DNA of 8,120 nucleotides, from NCBI GenBank assembly GCA_040752395.1, contig JBFMHD010000124.1, positions 1 through 8,120 of the forward strand, read 5' to 3'. The notes under the pieces are model-generated. The model made no database searches and was not told where the DNA came from. It worked only from the letters and a program-made list of their open reading frames with translations. Every line of letters begins with the position of its first letter. Position 1 is the stretch's first letter. A program made the translations under genes and the position numbers. Shown here piece by piece: positions 1 to 6,914 of this stretch. The stretch comes from JBFMHD01 sp040752395 [NCBI: Candidatus Hydrogenedentota bacterium]. GTDB lineage: Bacteria; JBFMHD01.

Positions 1-894
1 TTATCAGTAGATATTTGCTCATCTTTAAAAATAAATAAAATAAAAGATGGTTTTGAGATGGATTACGACCTCGGCACAGGGTTCTGGGTACAGGTATGGC
101 AGAATAAAAACCTGAACCTGAAAGAATATACTTCAATCAAACTTAAGGTTGCTATGCAAGGTGAGAAAAACCGTATCGAGATAAAACTTGTTGACAGCGA
201 TGGAACGAATTTTGGCTATAATATCGAAGATATGAACACAGATGGTAACGTAAAAGAGTTATTGATACCATTTTCGGATTTCAGGTATTTCTGGGGCGGC
301 GATAGTAATCTTGAGTGGGATAATGTAAAATCAATATGGATAGCGATCTCAAAGATGAACGGCGGTAAAGGGAAACTCGCTGTTACTTCTGTAGAACTCA
401 GTGACGAAGCGCCACTTAAAGTTGAAAAATCTGATCCATATTATTTGCCGATGGAATCATCCTCAGACTGGAGAATATCACAAGATGAAGGAACTGAACT
501 TAAAACCAGTGTAGTTGCTGGAAACAAAGGAAACGCTGTAGCACTTGAGTATGATCTTGTTAAAGGTAAATGGGTACAGATTTATAAAAATGTTAGCCTT
601 GATTTAATACCGTATAAAGAGATCTCCTTATGGTTTAAAGCAACTGGTAATCATAACCGTATTGAACTAAAACTCGTTGATAAAGACGGTACGAATTATG
701 GGTATCGTATAGAAGATTTAACACGGGACAATAAATGGCACAGGTATAAAATACCATTTGAAAAGTTTGAATATTTCTGGGGTGGTGATAATAATCTTGA
801 TGCAAAAAATATCATTTCAATCTGGATAGCTATCTCTGAAATTGAAGGTTTTGACGGCGAGGTTGCTGTCGATGAAATCGAATTTATTAAATAG
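1..894 (+). CDS. Tandem carbohydrate-binding-like protein, 5' end outside window
   Basis: The frame is open from base 1 to the TAG at 892-894 (297 codons). The first ATG, at 58, is probably internal, because the residues before it (KIKDGFEMDYDL) align with the matching part of the second repeat (GNAVALEYDL). Two copies of one beta-rich domain are visible, about residues 1-135 and 145-297 counted from base 1. Both share the core NRIE[IL]KLVD, then DGTN[FY]GY, then YFWGGD.NL, then a SIWIAIS strand. This resembles galactose-binding-like jelly-roll modules of the CBM11/CIA30 type, so a polysaccharide-binding role is inferred; no catalytic residues are seen. The same core recurs in the first module of the protein at 4874-6835. 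Unlike the two larger secreted proteins here it ends right after the second domain, with no CHU_C/FlgD-like C-terminal domain. The missing N-terminus could hold a signal peptide, more modules or an enzyme. Confidence 0.85.
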   Translation, partial: LSVDICSSLKINKIKDGFEMDYDLGTGFWVQVWQNKNLNLKEYTSIKLKVAMQGEKNRIEIKLVDSDGTNFGYNIEDMNTDGNVKELLIPFSDFRYFWGGDSNLEWDNVKSIWIAISKMNGGKGKLAVTSVELSDEAPLKVEKSDPYYLPMESSSDWRISQDEGTELKTSVVAGNKGNAVALEYDLVKGKWVQIYKNVSLDLIPYKEISLWFKATGNHNRIELKLVDKDGTNYGYRIEDLTRDNKWHRYKIPFEKFEYFWGGDNNLDAKNIISIWIAISEIEGFDGEVAVDEIEFIK

Positions 895-899
895 ATTTC

Positions 900-923
900 T
901 GTGCCTTTGCTACTTTGTGCCTA
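900..923. repeat. Three octamer tandem units (consensus TGYKMCTW)
   Basis: Three consecutive 8-nt units with period exactly 8 lie just after the stop of the first gene. The variants are TGTGCCTT, TGCTACTT and TGTGCCTA. It belongs to the class of short degenerate tandem repeats found in the other spacers of this window. No function is visible. Confidence 0.6.
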
Positions 924-977
924 ATGGTGGGTAATTTACTTTTGCAGGACGGCATATCAGCTATGCGACTTTCTTTA

Positions 978-996
978 GAATGTCGAATTGTAAATT
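978..996. repeat. Spacer repeat, copy 1 of a 19-nt element
   Basis: This 19-nt stretch (GAATGTCGAATTG followed by TAAATT) matches bases 3873-3891 in 18 of 19 positions; the only difference is C versus T at the seventh base. Both copies lie upstream of a gene for an exported protein. In the second copy the element leads into a heptamer array, which is absent here. Confidence 0.6.
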
Positions 997-1004
997 TCAC
1001 CCCA

Positions 1005-1043
1005 TTAGATATATATGATTAAATATCATTTTAACTTATCTAA
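1005..1043. promoter_or_regulatory. Possible nested hairpin upstream of the gene at 1068
   Basis: TTAGATA (1005-1011) is the reverse complement of TATCTAA (1037-1043). Inside it, ATGAT (1015-1019) pairs with ATCAT (1025-1029). The structure lies just ahead of the likely ribosome-binding purines AAAAGG (1051-1056). The region is AT-rich, so such pairing can occur by chance; a leader hairpin or protein-binding site is only a suggestion. I see no convincing -35/-10 pair in the spacer 895-1067. Confidence 0.25.
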
Positions 1044-1067
1044 CAGGGTAAAAAGGCAAATTTTAAA

Positions 1068-3737
1068 ATGATAAGAAAAAAAACAATTTGCAATTTAATA
1101 TTCGCAATTTATAATATATTTTTCTTATCCTTATCTCTACACGCTAATACAACTCTACTTATTGATAACTTTGATGATGGGAGCGACCCGCTTGAAATAG
1201 AGGCAGGAAGCACATCGAACACTTGCTGGAACACAGCAACACCTGTCTATACTCAGGAATCAAGATTCGGTAATACCGGTTATTCTTATAAACTTGTGGT
1301 CTCTGGTAATGATGGCGGAGCCATTATCTCCTGGCCTACCCCTAAAAATTTCAGCCAATACAAGGCTCTGACATTCAGAGTCAAAGGTTCAGCTACAAAT
1401 GCCGACTGCCGGATAAATCTCGAAGACAATAATGGCGGTGGACCTGCAACTGATAAAAGACCATTCATCGGTAATTTCTTGCAATACGGCGTCCAGACCT
1501 ACTGGCAGAAAGTAACTATACCTGTTTGCTCACTCTGTTATGACGAAGATAGTACCGCAATTACAAAATTAGTTTTCCTCGAAGATAATCGTGACGGAAC
1601 AATCTATTTAGATGATTTCGCACTCGTATCCGCAGCCAGTCCTGTATGGATAGACAATTTTGATGATAGTAATACCACTTCAAACTTCAATACTGACTGG
1701 AGTGATTGGTGGGGTACCGATGGACAGCTTATCAGTACTCAGTTTGTTAGTTCACCCTGTGCTTATAATGTTTACATAACAGGTGCCAATGGCGCAAGAT
1801 ATGTAGAACTGCCATCTTATGACATCAGTGGTGGCGATAGTAGTCAAATGAACCTGAAATTCAATGTTAAGGGTAAAATAACCACTACTCCAGTTGAAGG
1901 CTGGCTCATTGATATACCAGGTGCTGATGAAAATAAAGTTGTAATAGTTGGTAATGGGAATAACCTTATTGATGGTGAAGATACAATTACTGACGATATC
2001 TGGAGAACAGCTATAATACCTTTAACACATAGTGAATGGCAGGATGCACCAAGTCCTGATAATTTTACAGATGTTCAAAGATTTGGTATATACATGGCAG
2101 CTTGGGGTGATTCTATTATTATCGACAATATTCGTATCCAGGATGATTCTTATCCCGCTACACCATACAATCTCAAAGACGATACCCAGACAATCTCAAA
2201 TAGCCACATCTTTGATTCCTGGAACATTTTAACCTGTAACGCAGCTAAAGAGTCTTCTGACTCAACACTTCATTATGTCTGGTTTGAATACTCGTATGAT
2301 AATACTACCTGGTATCGTATCAGTAATGAGTATGATTGTAGTGACGAGACATATAGTTTTATCTGGTATGATACAGGTATCAGCGAAACAATGGCTTTTT
2401 CTATTCGTGCGGTTGCTGAGGATGTCACTGGTAATACCTCAGCTTCCTCCACTTTCTCAAACTGTTATTACGATAGAACAAACCCCTCTATGATTAGTGC
2501 GTTGATAACAAGTGCTACAACTATTTTAGTGTATTTGAATGAAGATATATCTGCTTCGACCCTCTCATCTTCTCAATTCAAAGTTAATGGGATATCGATA
2601 TCATCGGTTTCTGAGATACAACCAGGTGTTTTACAATTAACTTTATCAACCCCTATCTCGTTATCAGAAACCGCTTCCATCTATCATACCGGTGGTCTAT
2701 CAGACCTCGCTTCCAATGTCTCAACAGAGGATACTATAGCTTCATCAGTTGTATCAACTTTATCGCTTGCAATCATCGCTAACCAGACAACAGTATATAT
2801 TTATTTTAATCTACCTGTTGATTCTAATTCTCTTGATTCTTCTGATTTTAAGATTAATAATGATACTGTTACTTCTGCGGTATGGATTGATTCATACACG
2901 GTAAGATTAACATATACAGGTCTTAATTTTGGTGAGAGTGCGCAAGTATCAATAGTTTCAACCATTCTTGATTCAGATGGTGATACTATACCTCAAACAA
3001 GTGTAACCGGTTCCTGGACAATAATACCTGCAAGCGGTGGTACTATCAGATGTTATGCTGACTCAGCTACGTATGTTACTTTTCCAGCCGGCGCTGCAAG
3101 TGAACCTTTAGTAATAATAATCGCTGTTGATACCTCATTCTCAAATATTCTCTCTTATGATTTTAAAGCATATAAGTATTCTAATGGTTCTGAAGTCAAA
3201 AATTTTTTTAGCCCGGTTACTATTGTGATCCACTATTATGACCATAACACGGACGGCTTTGTAGATGTTGTTGGTAACGTACCACTAACCGAAGCTGCTT
3301 CAAAACTCGGAATGTATTATTACGATAATGGACAATGGATATTTGTATCAAATAATGTTAATACTCAAACTCAGAGTATTACGGGTACTGTAAATCATTT
3401 TACACTTTTTGCGATACAGGAATTAACCGGTATTACAGGTCAATTCAGATTCTTAACCGGCATTATAAACCCAGAACCAAATCCATTCACACCAAATGGC
3501 GATGGGATCAATGACCGAGCACGATGGCATTTTGAAAATATTAGTAGCGGTGTTGTAACCTTGAAAATATTTAATCTACGTGGACAATTAGTGGACGAGT
3601 TGACTTCAACAGGTGCTACTGAGATCGAATGGGATGGTAAAAATCGTTCAGGTAACCCTGCAAAATCCGGGGTCTATATCTATAGATTAGAGGGCCCAGG
3701 TCAAACACATACAGGAACCATAGTCCTGGCACGATGA
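1068..3737 (+). CDS. Secreted multidomain protein: CBM-like, Ig-like, ZU5-like and CHU_C/FlgD-like C-terminal domain
   Basis: An 889-residue exported protein. The ATG at 1068 is preceded by AAAAGG at 1051-1056 and gives a clean signal peptide (residues 1-26, cut after LHA). Two jelly-roll, CBM-like modules follow (about 27-188 and 192-358), each opening with (L/W)IDNFDD and ending in a [IL]DDF or IIDNI strand. Next come an FN3/Ig-like segment with several cysteines (about 362-468), two Big_5/SwmB-like Ig domains (about 472-560 and 565-652) and a ZU5-like module (about 655-783). The last has TFPAGA near its start, a DHNTDGFVD loop of DxNxDGxxD calcium-binding type at 725-733, and VNHFTLFAI at its end. 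The C-terminal domain (about 798-889) has NPFTPNGDGIND, EWDGKNRSG and KSGVYIY, typical of FlgD_ig/CHU_C domains that act in export or surface attachment in other bacteria. It ends in a basic residue. No enzyme active site is recognised, so a surface adhesin or glycan-binding scaffold is inferred. The stop codon lies inside a 24-nt repeat. Confidence 0.88.
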   Translation: MIRKKTICNLIFAIYNIFFLSLSLHANTTLLIDNFDDGSDPLEIEAGSTSNTCWNTATPVYTQESRFGNTGYSYKLVVSGNDGGAIISWPTPKNFSQYKALTFRVKGSATNADCRINLEDNNGGGPATDKRPFIGNFLQYGVQTYWQKVTIPVCSLCYDEDSTAITKLVFLEDNRDGTIYLDDFALVSAASPVWIDNFDDSNTTSNFNTDWSDWWGTDGQLISTQFVSSPCAYNVYITGANGARYVELPSYDISGGDSSQMNLKFNVKGKITTTPVEGWLIDIPGADENKVVIVGNGNNLIDGEDTITDDIWRTAIIPLTHSEWQDAPSPDNFTDVQRFGIYMAAWGDSIIIDNIRIQDDSYPATPYNLKDDTQTISNSHIFDSWNILTCNAAKESSDSTLHYVWFEYSYDNTTWYRISNEYDCSDETYSFIWYDTGISETMAFSIRAVAEDVTGNTSASSTFSNCYYDRTNPSMISALITSATTILVYLNEDISASTLSSSQFKVNGISISSVSEIQPGVLQLTLSTPISLSETASIYHTGGLSDLASNVSTEDTIASSVVSTLSLAIIANQTTVYIYFNLPVDSNSLDSSDFKINNDTVTSAVWIDSYTVRLTYTGLNFGESAQVSIVSTILDSDGDTIPQTSVTGSWTIIPASGGTIRCYADSATYVTFPAGAASEPLVIIIAVDTSFSNILSYDFKAYKYSNGSEVKNFFSPVTIVIHYYDHNTDGFVDVVGNVPLTEAASKLGMYYYDNGQWIFVSNNVNTQTQSITGTVNHFTLFAIQELTGITGQFRFLTGIINPEPNPFTPNGDGINDRARWHFENISSGVVTLKIFNLRGQLVDELTSTGATEIEWDGKNRSGNPAKSGVYIYRLEGPGQTHTGTIVLAR

Positions 3738-3756
3738 GGCAGTGCCTCAAGCCATT
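3733..3756. repeat. 24-nt palindromic direct repeat, copy 1, spanning the stop codon
   Basis: Identical over 24 nt to bases 3837-3860. It contains the interrupted palindrome TGAGGCAGTGCCTCA (7-bp arms around a single G), followed by AGCCATT. The TGA stop of the upstream gene (3735-3737) is formed by the first bases of the palindrome. There is no T-tract after the palindrome, so it does not look like an intrinsic terminator. It resembles a REP-like element. Confidence 0.8.
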
Positions 3757-3836
3757 CTACCATCAGGTAACTGTTATGCCATACTGAAAGAGCGGATTCT
3801 CCACGAAAAAAGCGAAACCTTGTTGACAAAGAGACG

Positions 3837-3860
3837 GATGAGGCAGTGCCTCAAGCCATT
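3837..3860. repeat. 24-nt palindromic direct repeat, copy 2
   Basis: The second exact copy, in the same orientation and 104 nt downstream of the first. The 80 bases between the copies (3757-3836) hold no ORF or structure that I can support. With only two copies and a long spacer it is not a CRISPR array. Confidence 0.8.
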
Positions 3861-3872
3861 ACAACGTTCTAC

Positions 3873-3910
3873 GAATGTTGAATTGTAAATTGAAGATTGG
3901 AAATTGCAGA
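3873..3910. repeat. Copy 2 of the 19-nt spacer element running into a TTGNARA heptamer array
   Basis: Bases 3873-3891 match 978-996 in 18 of 19 positions. Bases 3883-3910 are four consecutive heptamers with exact period 7: TTGTAAA, TTGAAGA, TTGGAAA and TTGCAGA (consensus TTGNARA). It lies in the non-coding spacer ahead of the barrel gene at 3970. Confidence 0.7.
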
Positions 3911-3949
3911 ATGCAAAAACAATTAAAATAAATTTGACTTTTGCATTTT
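3908..3949. promoter_or_regulatory. Possible hairpin ahead of the barrel gene at 3970
   Basis: Bases 3908-3918 can pair with 3939-3949 over 11 positions (one G-T wobble), around a 20-nt AT-rich loop; the core is AATGCAAAA against TTTTGCATT. The 3' arm ends about 20 bases before the ATG. TTGACT at 3934-3939 resembles a -35 box, but no -10 box lies at the right distance. Only the pairing is seen; any role in transcription or translation is inferred. Confidence 0.3.
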
Positions 3950-3969
3950 ACAATTAGAGAGAGTTGAGA

Positions 3970-4884
3970 ATGAAAAAATTAGCCGCTATAACTATCTTAA
4001 TTTTAATCTCTAAATCCGTGATTCATTCGTTTGATGCTTTTACTCTTTCACCTCGCATTATAGGTGTTGGCAGCTCGATGGTTGCTATCTCATCGGATGA
4101 AGGGTCATTATTTAATGGTGTTGCCGGGGCCTCTCATAGAAAACACTGGAGTTTTACTGCATCTTATGCTATGCCTTATATCAATCTTGATGATGATGAT
4201 ATCAGACAGGGTTATCTTGGCATCGTAGGCCCTGTACGTAATGGCTCATTGAGTTTTGCCTGGGGTAATTTAAGCACTAATATTTACAGCGAAGATGCTA
4301 TTCTGATTGGCTATGCGAAAAATATCGCAAAGTATTTTGATTTTCTTGATAAAGCCTTTGCTGGTATCAGTCTGAAATATTTACGTAAAGACTATCAAGC
4401 TAACAGATATACATTAATCGACCCTGTTTTTCAGCAGGGGAACGATATCGACGCTTTTACTTTTGATATCTCTTATCAGCAGGAGATAAAAAATAAATTG
4501 CGTGTAGGGTTCTCTTTTGAGAACCTTACTAAACCTGATTTGGGTTTGAAAGCAAAAGATGAGGTTGAACGTGTTTTCCGTATCGGGATAGCGTTTGTGA
4601 AACCCAAAGATAACCATTATAAATGTGTTGAATTATCAGGCGAACTCAATGGTGACGATTTTTTTGGTCATTTCGGCGCTGAATATCCTGTCTTTAACGG
4701 GTTACTTATTCTACGAAGCGGTTATGAGTTCGGGTCTGAAAGATTATCTAATTTATCATTCGGGTTTGGAATCTCAACTTTTAAATCTAAATTTACGCTG
4801 GATTATGCATTTAGAATATCATTAAAAGGTGCGGATGATGATATGAACGGCTCGCATTATGCAGGTATTTCATATGGCTATTAA
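3970..4884 (+). CDS. PorV/PorQ-like (UPF0164-type) outer-membrane beta-barrel protein
   Basis: A 304-residue protein from the ATG at 3970. This start gives a normal signal peptide beginning MKKLAAITILILI and has purine-rich GAGAGAG shortly upstream; a TTG at 3964 would add only two residues. The segment IIGVGSSMVAISSDEGSLFNG (about 30-50) followed by VAGAS is a degenerate form of the family motif GAR..GMG.A..A..DD...Y.NPAGL. The rest is alternating amphipathic strands, with GISLKY, GFSFENL and SFGFGIS among them, and the protein ends in Tyr (GISYGY), as expected for an outer-membrane barrel signal. Acidic stretches (LDDDD about 73-77, and ADDD near the C-terminus) probably lie in loops. In Bacteroidota, PorV is the type IX secretion shuttle that binds cargo C-terminal domains. 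Here the gene sits between two genes carrying such domains and overlaps the second by 11 bases. Family membership is likely; the secretion role is inferred. Confidence 0.75.
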   Translation: MKKLAAITILILISKSVIHSFDAFTLSPRIIGVGSSMVAISSDEGSLFNGVAGASHRKHWSFTASYAMPYINLDDDDIRQGYLGIVGPVRNGSLSFAWGNLSTNIYSEDAILIGYAKNIAKYFDFLDKAFAGISLKYLRKDYQANRYTLIDPVFQQGNDIDAFTFDISYQQEIKNKLRVGFSFENLTKPDLGLKAKDEVERVFRIGIAFVKPKDNHYKCVELSGELNGDDFFGHFGAEYPVFNGLLILRSGYEFGSERLSNLSFGFGISTFKSKFTLDYAFRISLKGADDDMNGSHYAGISYGY

Positions 4885-6835
4885 TTCTTCCTTTGTCTAT
4901 TGCTTCTTGATTCGGCCGACTCCAAGAGTCGCCACTACGCAGTTTTCCGTTATCTTGCTTCTTTCGTTATCTTTCTTTGCCGTTATCTTGCCTCTATCTA
5001 CATCTACTGCCTACGCTTTTCTCATCGATGATATGGAAAATTTTAGTGCGTATTCAGTTAGCGGTGATAATGGAACAAGTTATTCTGTTGATAGGGTTGA
5101 TATGGATGGCAATCCTGCCATCATGCATACTTTTACTTTTACAACCGGTTCCTGGAGCCAGATTGAACGTAGTTTTACAAGCCTTGATTTAACACGTGGT
5201 GACTCTATACGATTTAAATATCGTGGTGGCGGTACAAACAATAATTTAGAGATTAAACTTGTTGATGGCGATACCGAGACCTTTGGGTACACTTTGAATA
5301 GTGTAACTGCAAGCCCGACCTGGCAGACCGCAACCGTAAAATTCGAAGGACCTTCACCTGATTTTTCATACTGGTGGGGCGGTGATGCTACTACTGATAA
5401 AACACTTGATACTGATACTATAAAAAAGATTGAGTTTGCTATTAGTGGTAACGGCTCGGGTTATATAATTATCGATGACCTTGAATTATACCAGACAAAG
5501 ACATTCACTGATTCAACCCTTGATGATTTCAATGACAGCAATAACACCAATAATTTCGGTGGTACAAACGGCGTATATGTTGAGGATGCAACTGTCTCTT
5601 GCACGTTATCTTATTATGAGACATCGCCTTATGAAGGAGCAAGATGCGCTAAAATCGAATATAGTAGAGGCTCTAAATACTGTGGCGCTTATTTCCCGCT
5701 TAATTCTACTGACCTGCATCTTGCTACTCATCTCCAATTTTATATTAAAAGTGAATATGAGGGTGAATCTTTAAAAATCGAGCTCGGTAGCGCAAATAAA
5801 AATCATAAGATTACCTATTATAATGTCCCAACATCATGGACAAAGGTTTGTATCGTACTTGAAAACTACAGAGGTGGCTCAAGCGAGATACCTGATAGCG
5901 GATGGTATGCTATGACCGGTAATTTCGCTATCGGGTTTGAAGAAGGTATCAGTAGAACAAGTGGCACTGTGTATATAGATGATGTAAAATTTATACGTAA
6001 CCCACCTGCACCAGGACCAGTATTTACAATCGATGATTTTGAGGGACCATATCTTGTCGCTTATTCGACCGCAGCTGATAATAACGCAACTATTACTAAA
6101 TCTCAGGTGAGCGGATATTCAGGCTATGGCCTCAGACTTGATTATTCTATGAATAATGGTGCCTGGGTTGTTGCATATAGAGAAATGTATGCTGATTTTA
6201 ACAGAGGTACAGGACTACGGTTCAGGCTATATGGTGGTTCTGCCTCAAAAGACCTTGAGGTTAAAATTGCGGATAAAGATAACACTGTATTTTATAAAAA
6301 GTTTTTAAGTAAAACCGGGTATGCTTACTGGCAAACTGTTGATCTCCTATTTACAGAATTAAGCTTATTCTCAAAAGGTGATGATGACGACCTCTCGCTT
6401 TCACTGGTATCTAAAATTTATTTTGCTGTTTCAGGCTCAGGCTCTGCAAACGGTTCAATAATCATCGATGATTTAGAAGTATTAAATCTCGGGGCACCAG
6501 GCGAAGTGGTAAATCGTGGCATTATTCAATCTGTTTTAGTTGAAAATAACCCATTCTCGCCAAATGATGACGGTGTACAGGATTATGTACGATTTAACTA
6601 TAATCTCCTTGAACCTGCTAATGTTAAATTTGAAATAGTTGATTCTTCTGGTGACAGAATAATAGATTTATCGCCTTCAGGAATACAACAAGCCGGGACT
6701 AACTCAATTATCTGGAACGGCAAAACAGCTTCAAACAAGCGAGTAAGAAACGGTCTCTATTTATTTCATATCCGTGCAAATGGCACAAATGGCGGATCAG
6801 GAAATTATACGAATATTGTAGCAGTGGTGAGATAA
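4874..6835 (+). CDS. Secreted protein with three CBM-like modules and a CHU_C/FlgD-like C-terminal domain
   Basis: I prefer the ATG at 4874 (653 residues) to the one at 4859, because AGGT at 4863-4866 sits 7 bases upstream of it. It overlaps the previous gene by 11 bases, which suggests translational coupling. The leader is long: an n-region with a palindrome-encoded RPTPRVATT, then a hydrophobic core (VILLLSLSFFAVILPL), with likely cleavage after AYA at residue 48. Three jelly-roll modules follow (about 49-206, 215-375 and 384-538). They end in IIIDDLELY, VYIDDVKFI and IIIDDLEVL. Module 1 has LEIKLVDGD, TFGY and YWWGGD, matching the modules of the first gene; module 3 has the weaker LEVKIADKD. 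The C-terminal domain (about 550-653) has NPFSPNDDGVQD, IIWNGK and NGLYLFHIRA and is related to the one in the gene at 1068. No catalytic motif is seen. A surface-displayed polysaccharide-binding protein is inferred, possibly paired with a neighbouring barrel. Confidence 0.87.
   Translation: MAINSSFVYCFLIRPTPRVATTQFSVILLLSLSFFAVILPLSTSTAYAFLIDDMENFSAYSVSGDNGTSYSVDRVDMDGNPAIMHTFTFTTGSWSQIERSFTSLDLTRGDSIRFKYRGGGTNNNLEIKLVDGDTETFGYTLNSVTASPTWQTATVKFEGPSPDFSYWWGGDATTDKTLDTDTIKKIEFAISGNGSGYIIIDDLELYQTKTFTDSTLDDFNDSNNTNNFGGTNGVYVEDATVSCTLSYYETSPYEGARCAKIEYSRGSKYCGAYFPLNSTDLHLATHLQFYIKSEYEGESLKIELGSANKNHKITYYNVPTSWTKVCIVLENYRGGSSEIPDSGWYAMTGNFAIGFEEGISRTSGTVYIDDVKFIRNPPAPGPVFTIDDFEGPYLVAYSTAADNNATITKSQVSGYSGYGLRLDYSMNNGAWVVAYREMYADFNRGTGLRFRLYGGSASKDLEVKIADKDNTVFYKKFLSKTGYAYWQTVDLLFTELSLFSKGDDDDLSLSLVSKIYFAVSGSGSANGSIIIDDLEVLNLGAPGEVVNRGIIQSVLVENNPFSPNDDGVQDYVRFNYNLLEPANVKFEIVDSSGDRIIDLSPSGIQQAGTNSIIWNGKTASNKRVRNGLYLFHIRANGTNGGSGNYTNIVAVVR
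4917..4931. repeat. Short perfect palindrome inside the signal-peptide coding region
   Basis: CGACTC-CAA-GAGTCG has a 6-bp perfect stem and a 3-nt loop. It is read in frame as part of RPTPRVA in the n-region of the exported protein starting at 4874. It looks like a small REP-type palindrome taken into the coding sequence; the GAGTC core recalls the AGTC octamers at 6876-6899. Confidence 0.55.
4947..4991. repeat. Pyrimidine-rich CGTTATCTT repeat encoding the signal-peptide core, copy A
   Basis: Three imperfect units of about 16 nt, each containing CGTTATCTT (starting at 4948, 4965 and 4981), encode the hydrophobic core of the signal peptide. Bases 4955-4978 are identical over 24 nt to 7994-8017 in the last gene of the window. 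After one extra G here, a further 12 nt (CCGTTATCTTGC) also match. The 24-nt block is read TTG CTT CTT TCG here but in another frame in the other gene. Confidence 0.8.
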
Positions 6836-6840
6836 TATTA

Positions 6841-6868
6841 GTGGTTAGTGGTTAGGAGTTAGGGGTTA
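6841..6868. repeat. Four GKRGTTA heptamers in the spacer
   Basis: GTGGTTA occurs twice, then GGAGTTA and GGGGTTA, with exact period 7. The array starts five bases after the stop of the upstream gene and lies in the 79-base spacer before the second barrel gene. No promoter or terminator is evident in this spacer. Confidence 0.75.
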
Positions 6869-6875
6869 TAAGATA

Positions 6876-6902
6876 AGTCAAAGAGTCAAAGAGTCGAGGG
6901 TC
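6876..6902. repeat. Three AGTCRARG octamers, complementary to a repeat inside the next gene
   Basis: Three octamers (AGTCAAAG twice, then AGTCGAGG) with period 8 are followed by GTC. AGTCGAGGGTC (6892-6902) is the exact reverse complement of GACCCTCGACT at 7004-7014, inside the following gene. The GAGG in it is the only Shine-Dalgarno-like purine run before the ATG at 6915, though about 15 bases away and so poorly placed. Confidence 0.7.
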
Positions 6903-6914
6903 AATGAGTACATT

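Noticed and set aside
58-60. ATG at 58 as the true start of the first gene
   Set aside because: The frame is open to base 1, and the residues before this Met align with the equivalent part of the second domain, so this Met is internal.
1286-1468. Minus-strand open frames (also 4414-4617, 5080-5292, 7463-7687) and short plus-strand frames inside the large genes
   Set aside because: All lie within well-supported genes, have no recognisable domains and show low-complexity composition expected of shadow frames.
3735-3749. Palindrome after the gene at 1068 as an intrinsic terminator
   Set aside because: No T-tract follows either copy, the arms meet around a single base, and the first copy overlaps the coding end.
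3733-3860. Two 24-nt repeats as a CRISPR array
   Set aside because: There are only two copies, the intervening sequence is 80 nt, and no cas gene or leader is present.
3934-3957. TTGACT...TACAAT as a sigma-70 promoter
   Set aside because: The gap between the two boxes is only about 9 bases, far from the usual 16-18.
3964-3966. TTG at 3964 as start of the first barrel gene
   Set aside because: ATG at 3970 gives a standard MKKL signal peptide and lies at a better distance from the purine-rich GAGAGAG.
4859-4861. ATG at 4859 as start of the second secreted protein
   Set aside because: There is no Shine-Dalgarno-like sequence upstream, while the ATG at 4874 has AGGT 7 bases before it. The difference is only five residues.
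6841-6902. Spacer repeats as an attachment site or insertion-sequence end
   Set aside because: No transposase or integrase, target duplication or terminal inverted repeats are visible; the units are short tandem repeats.
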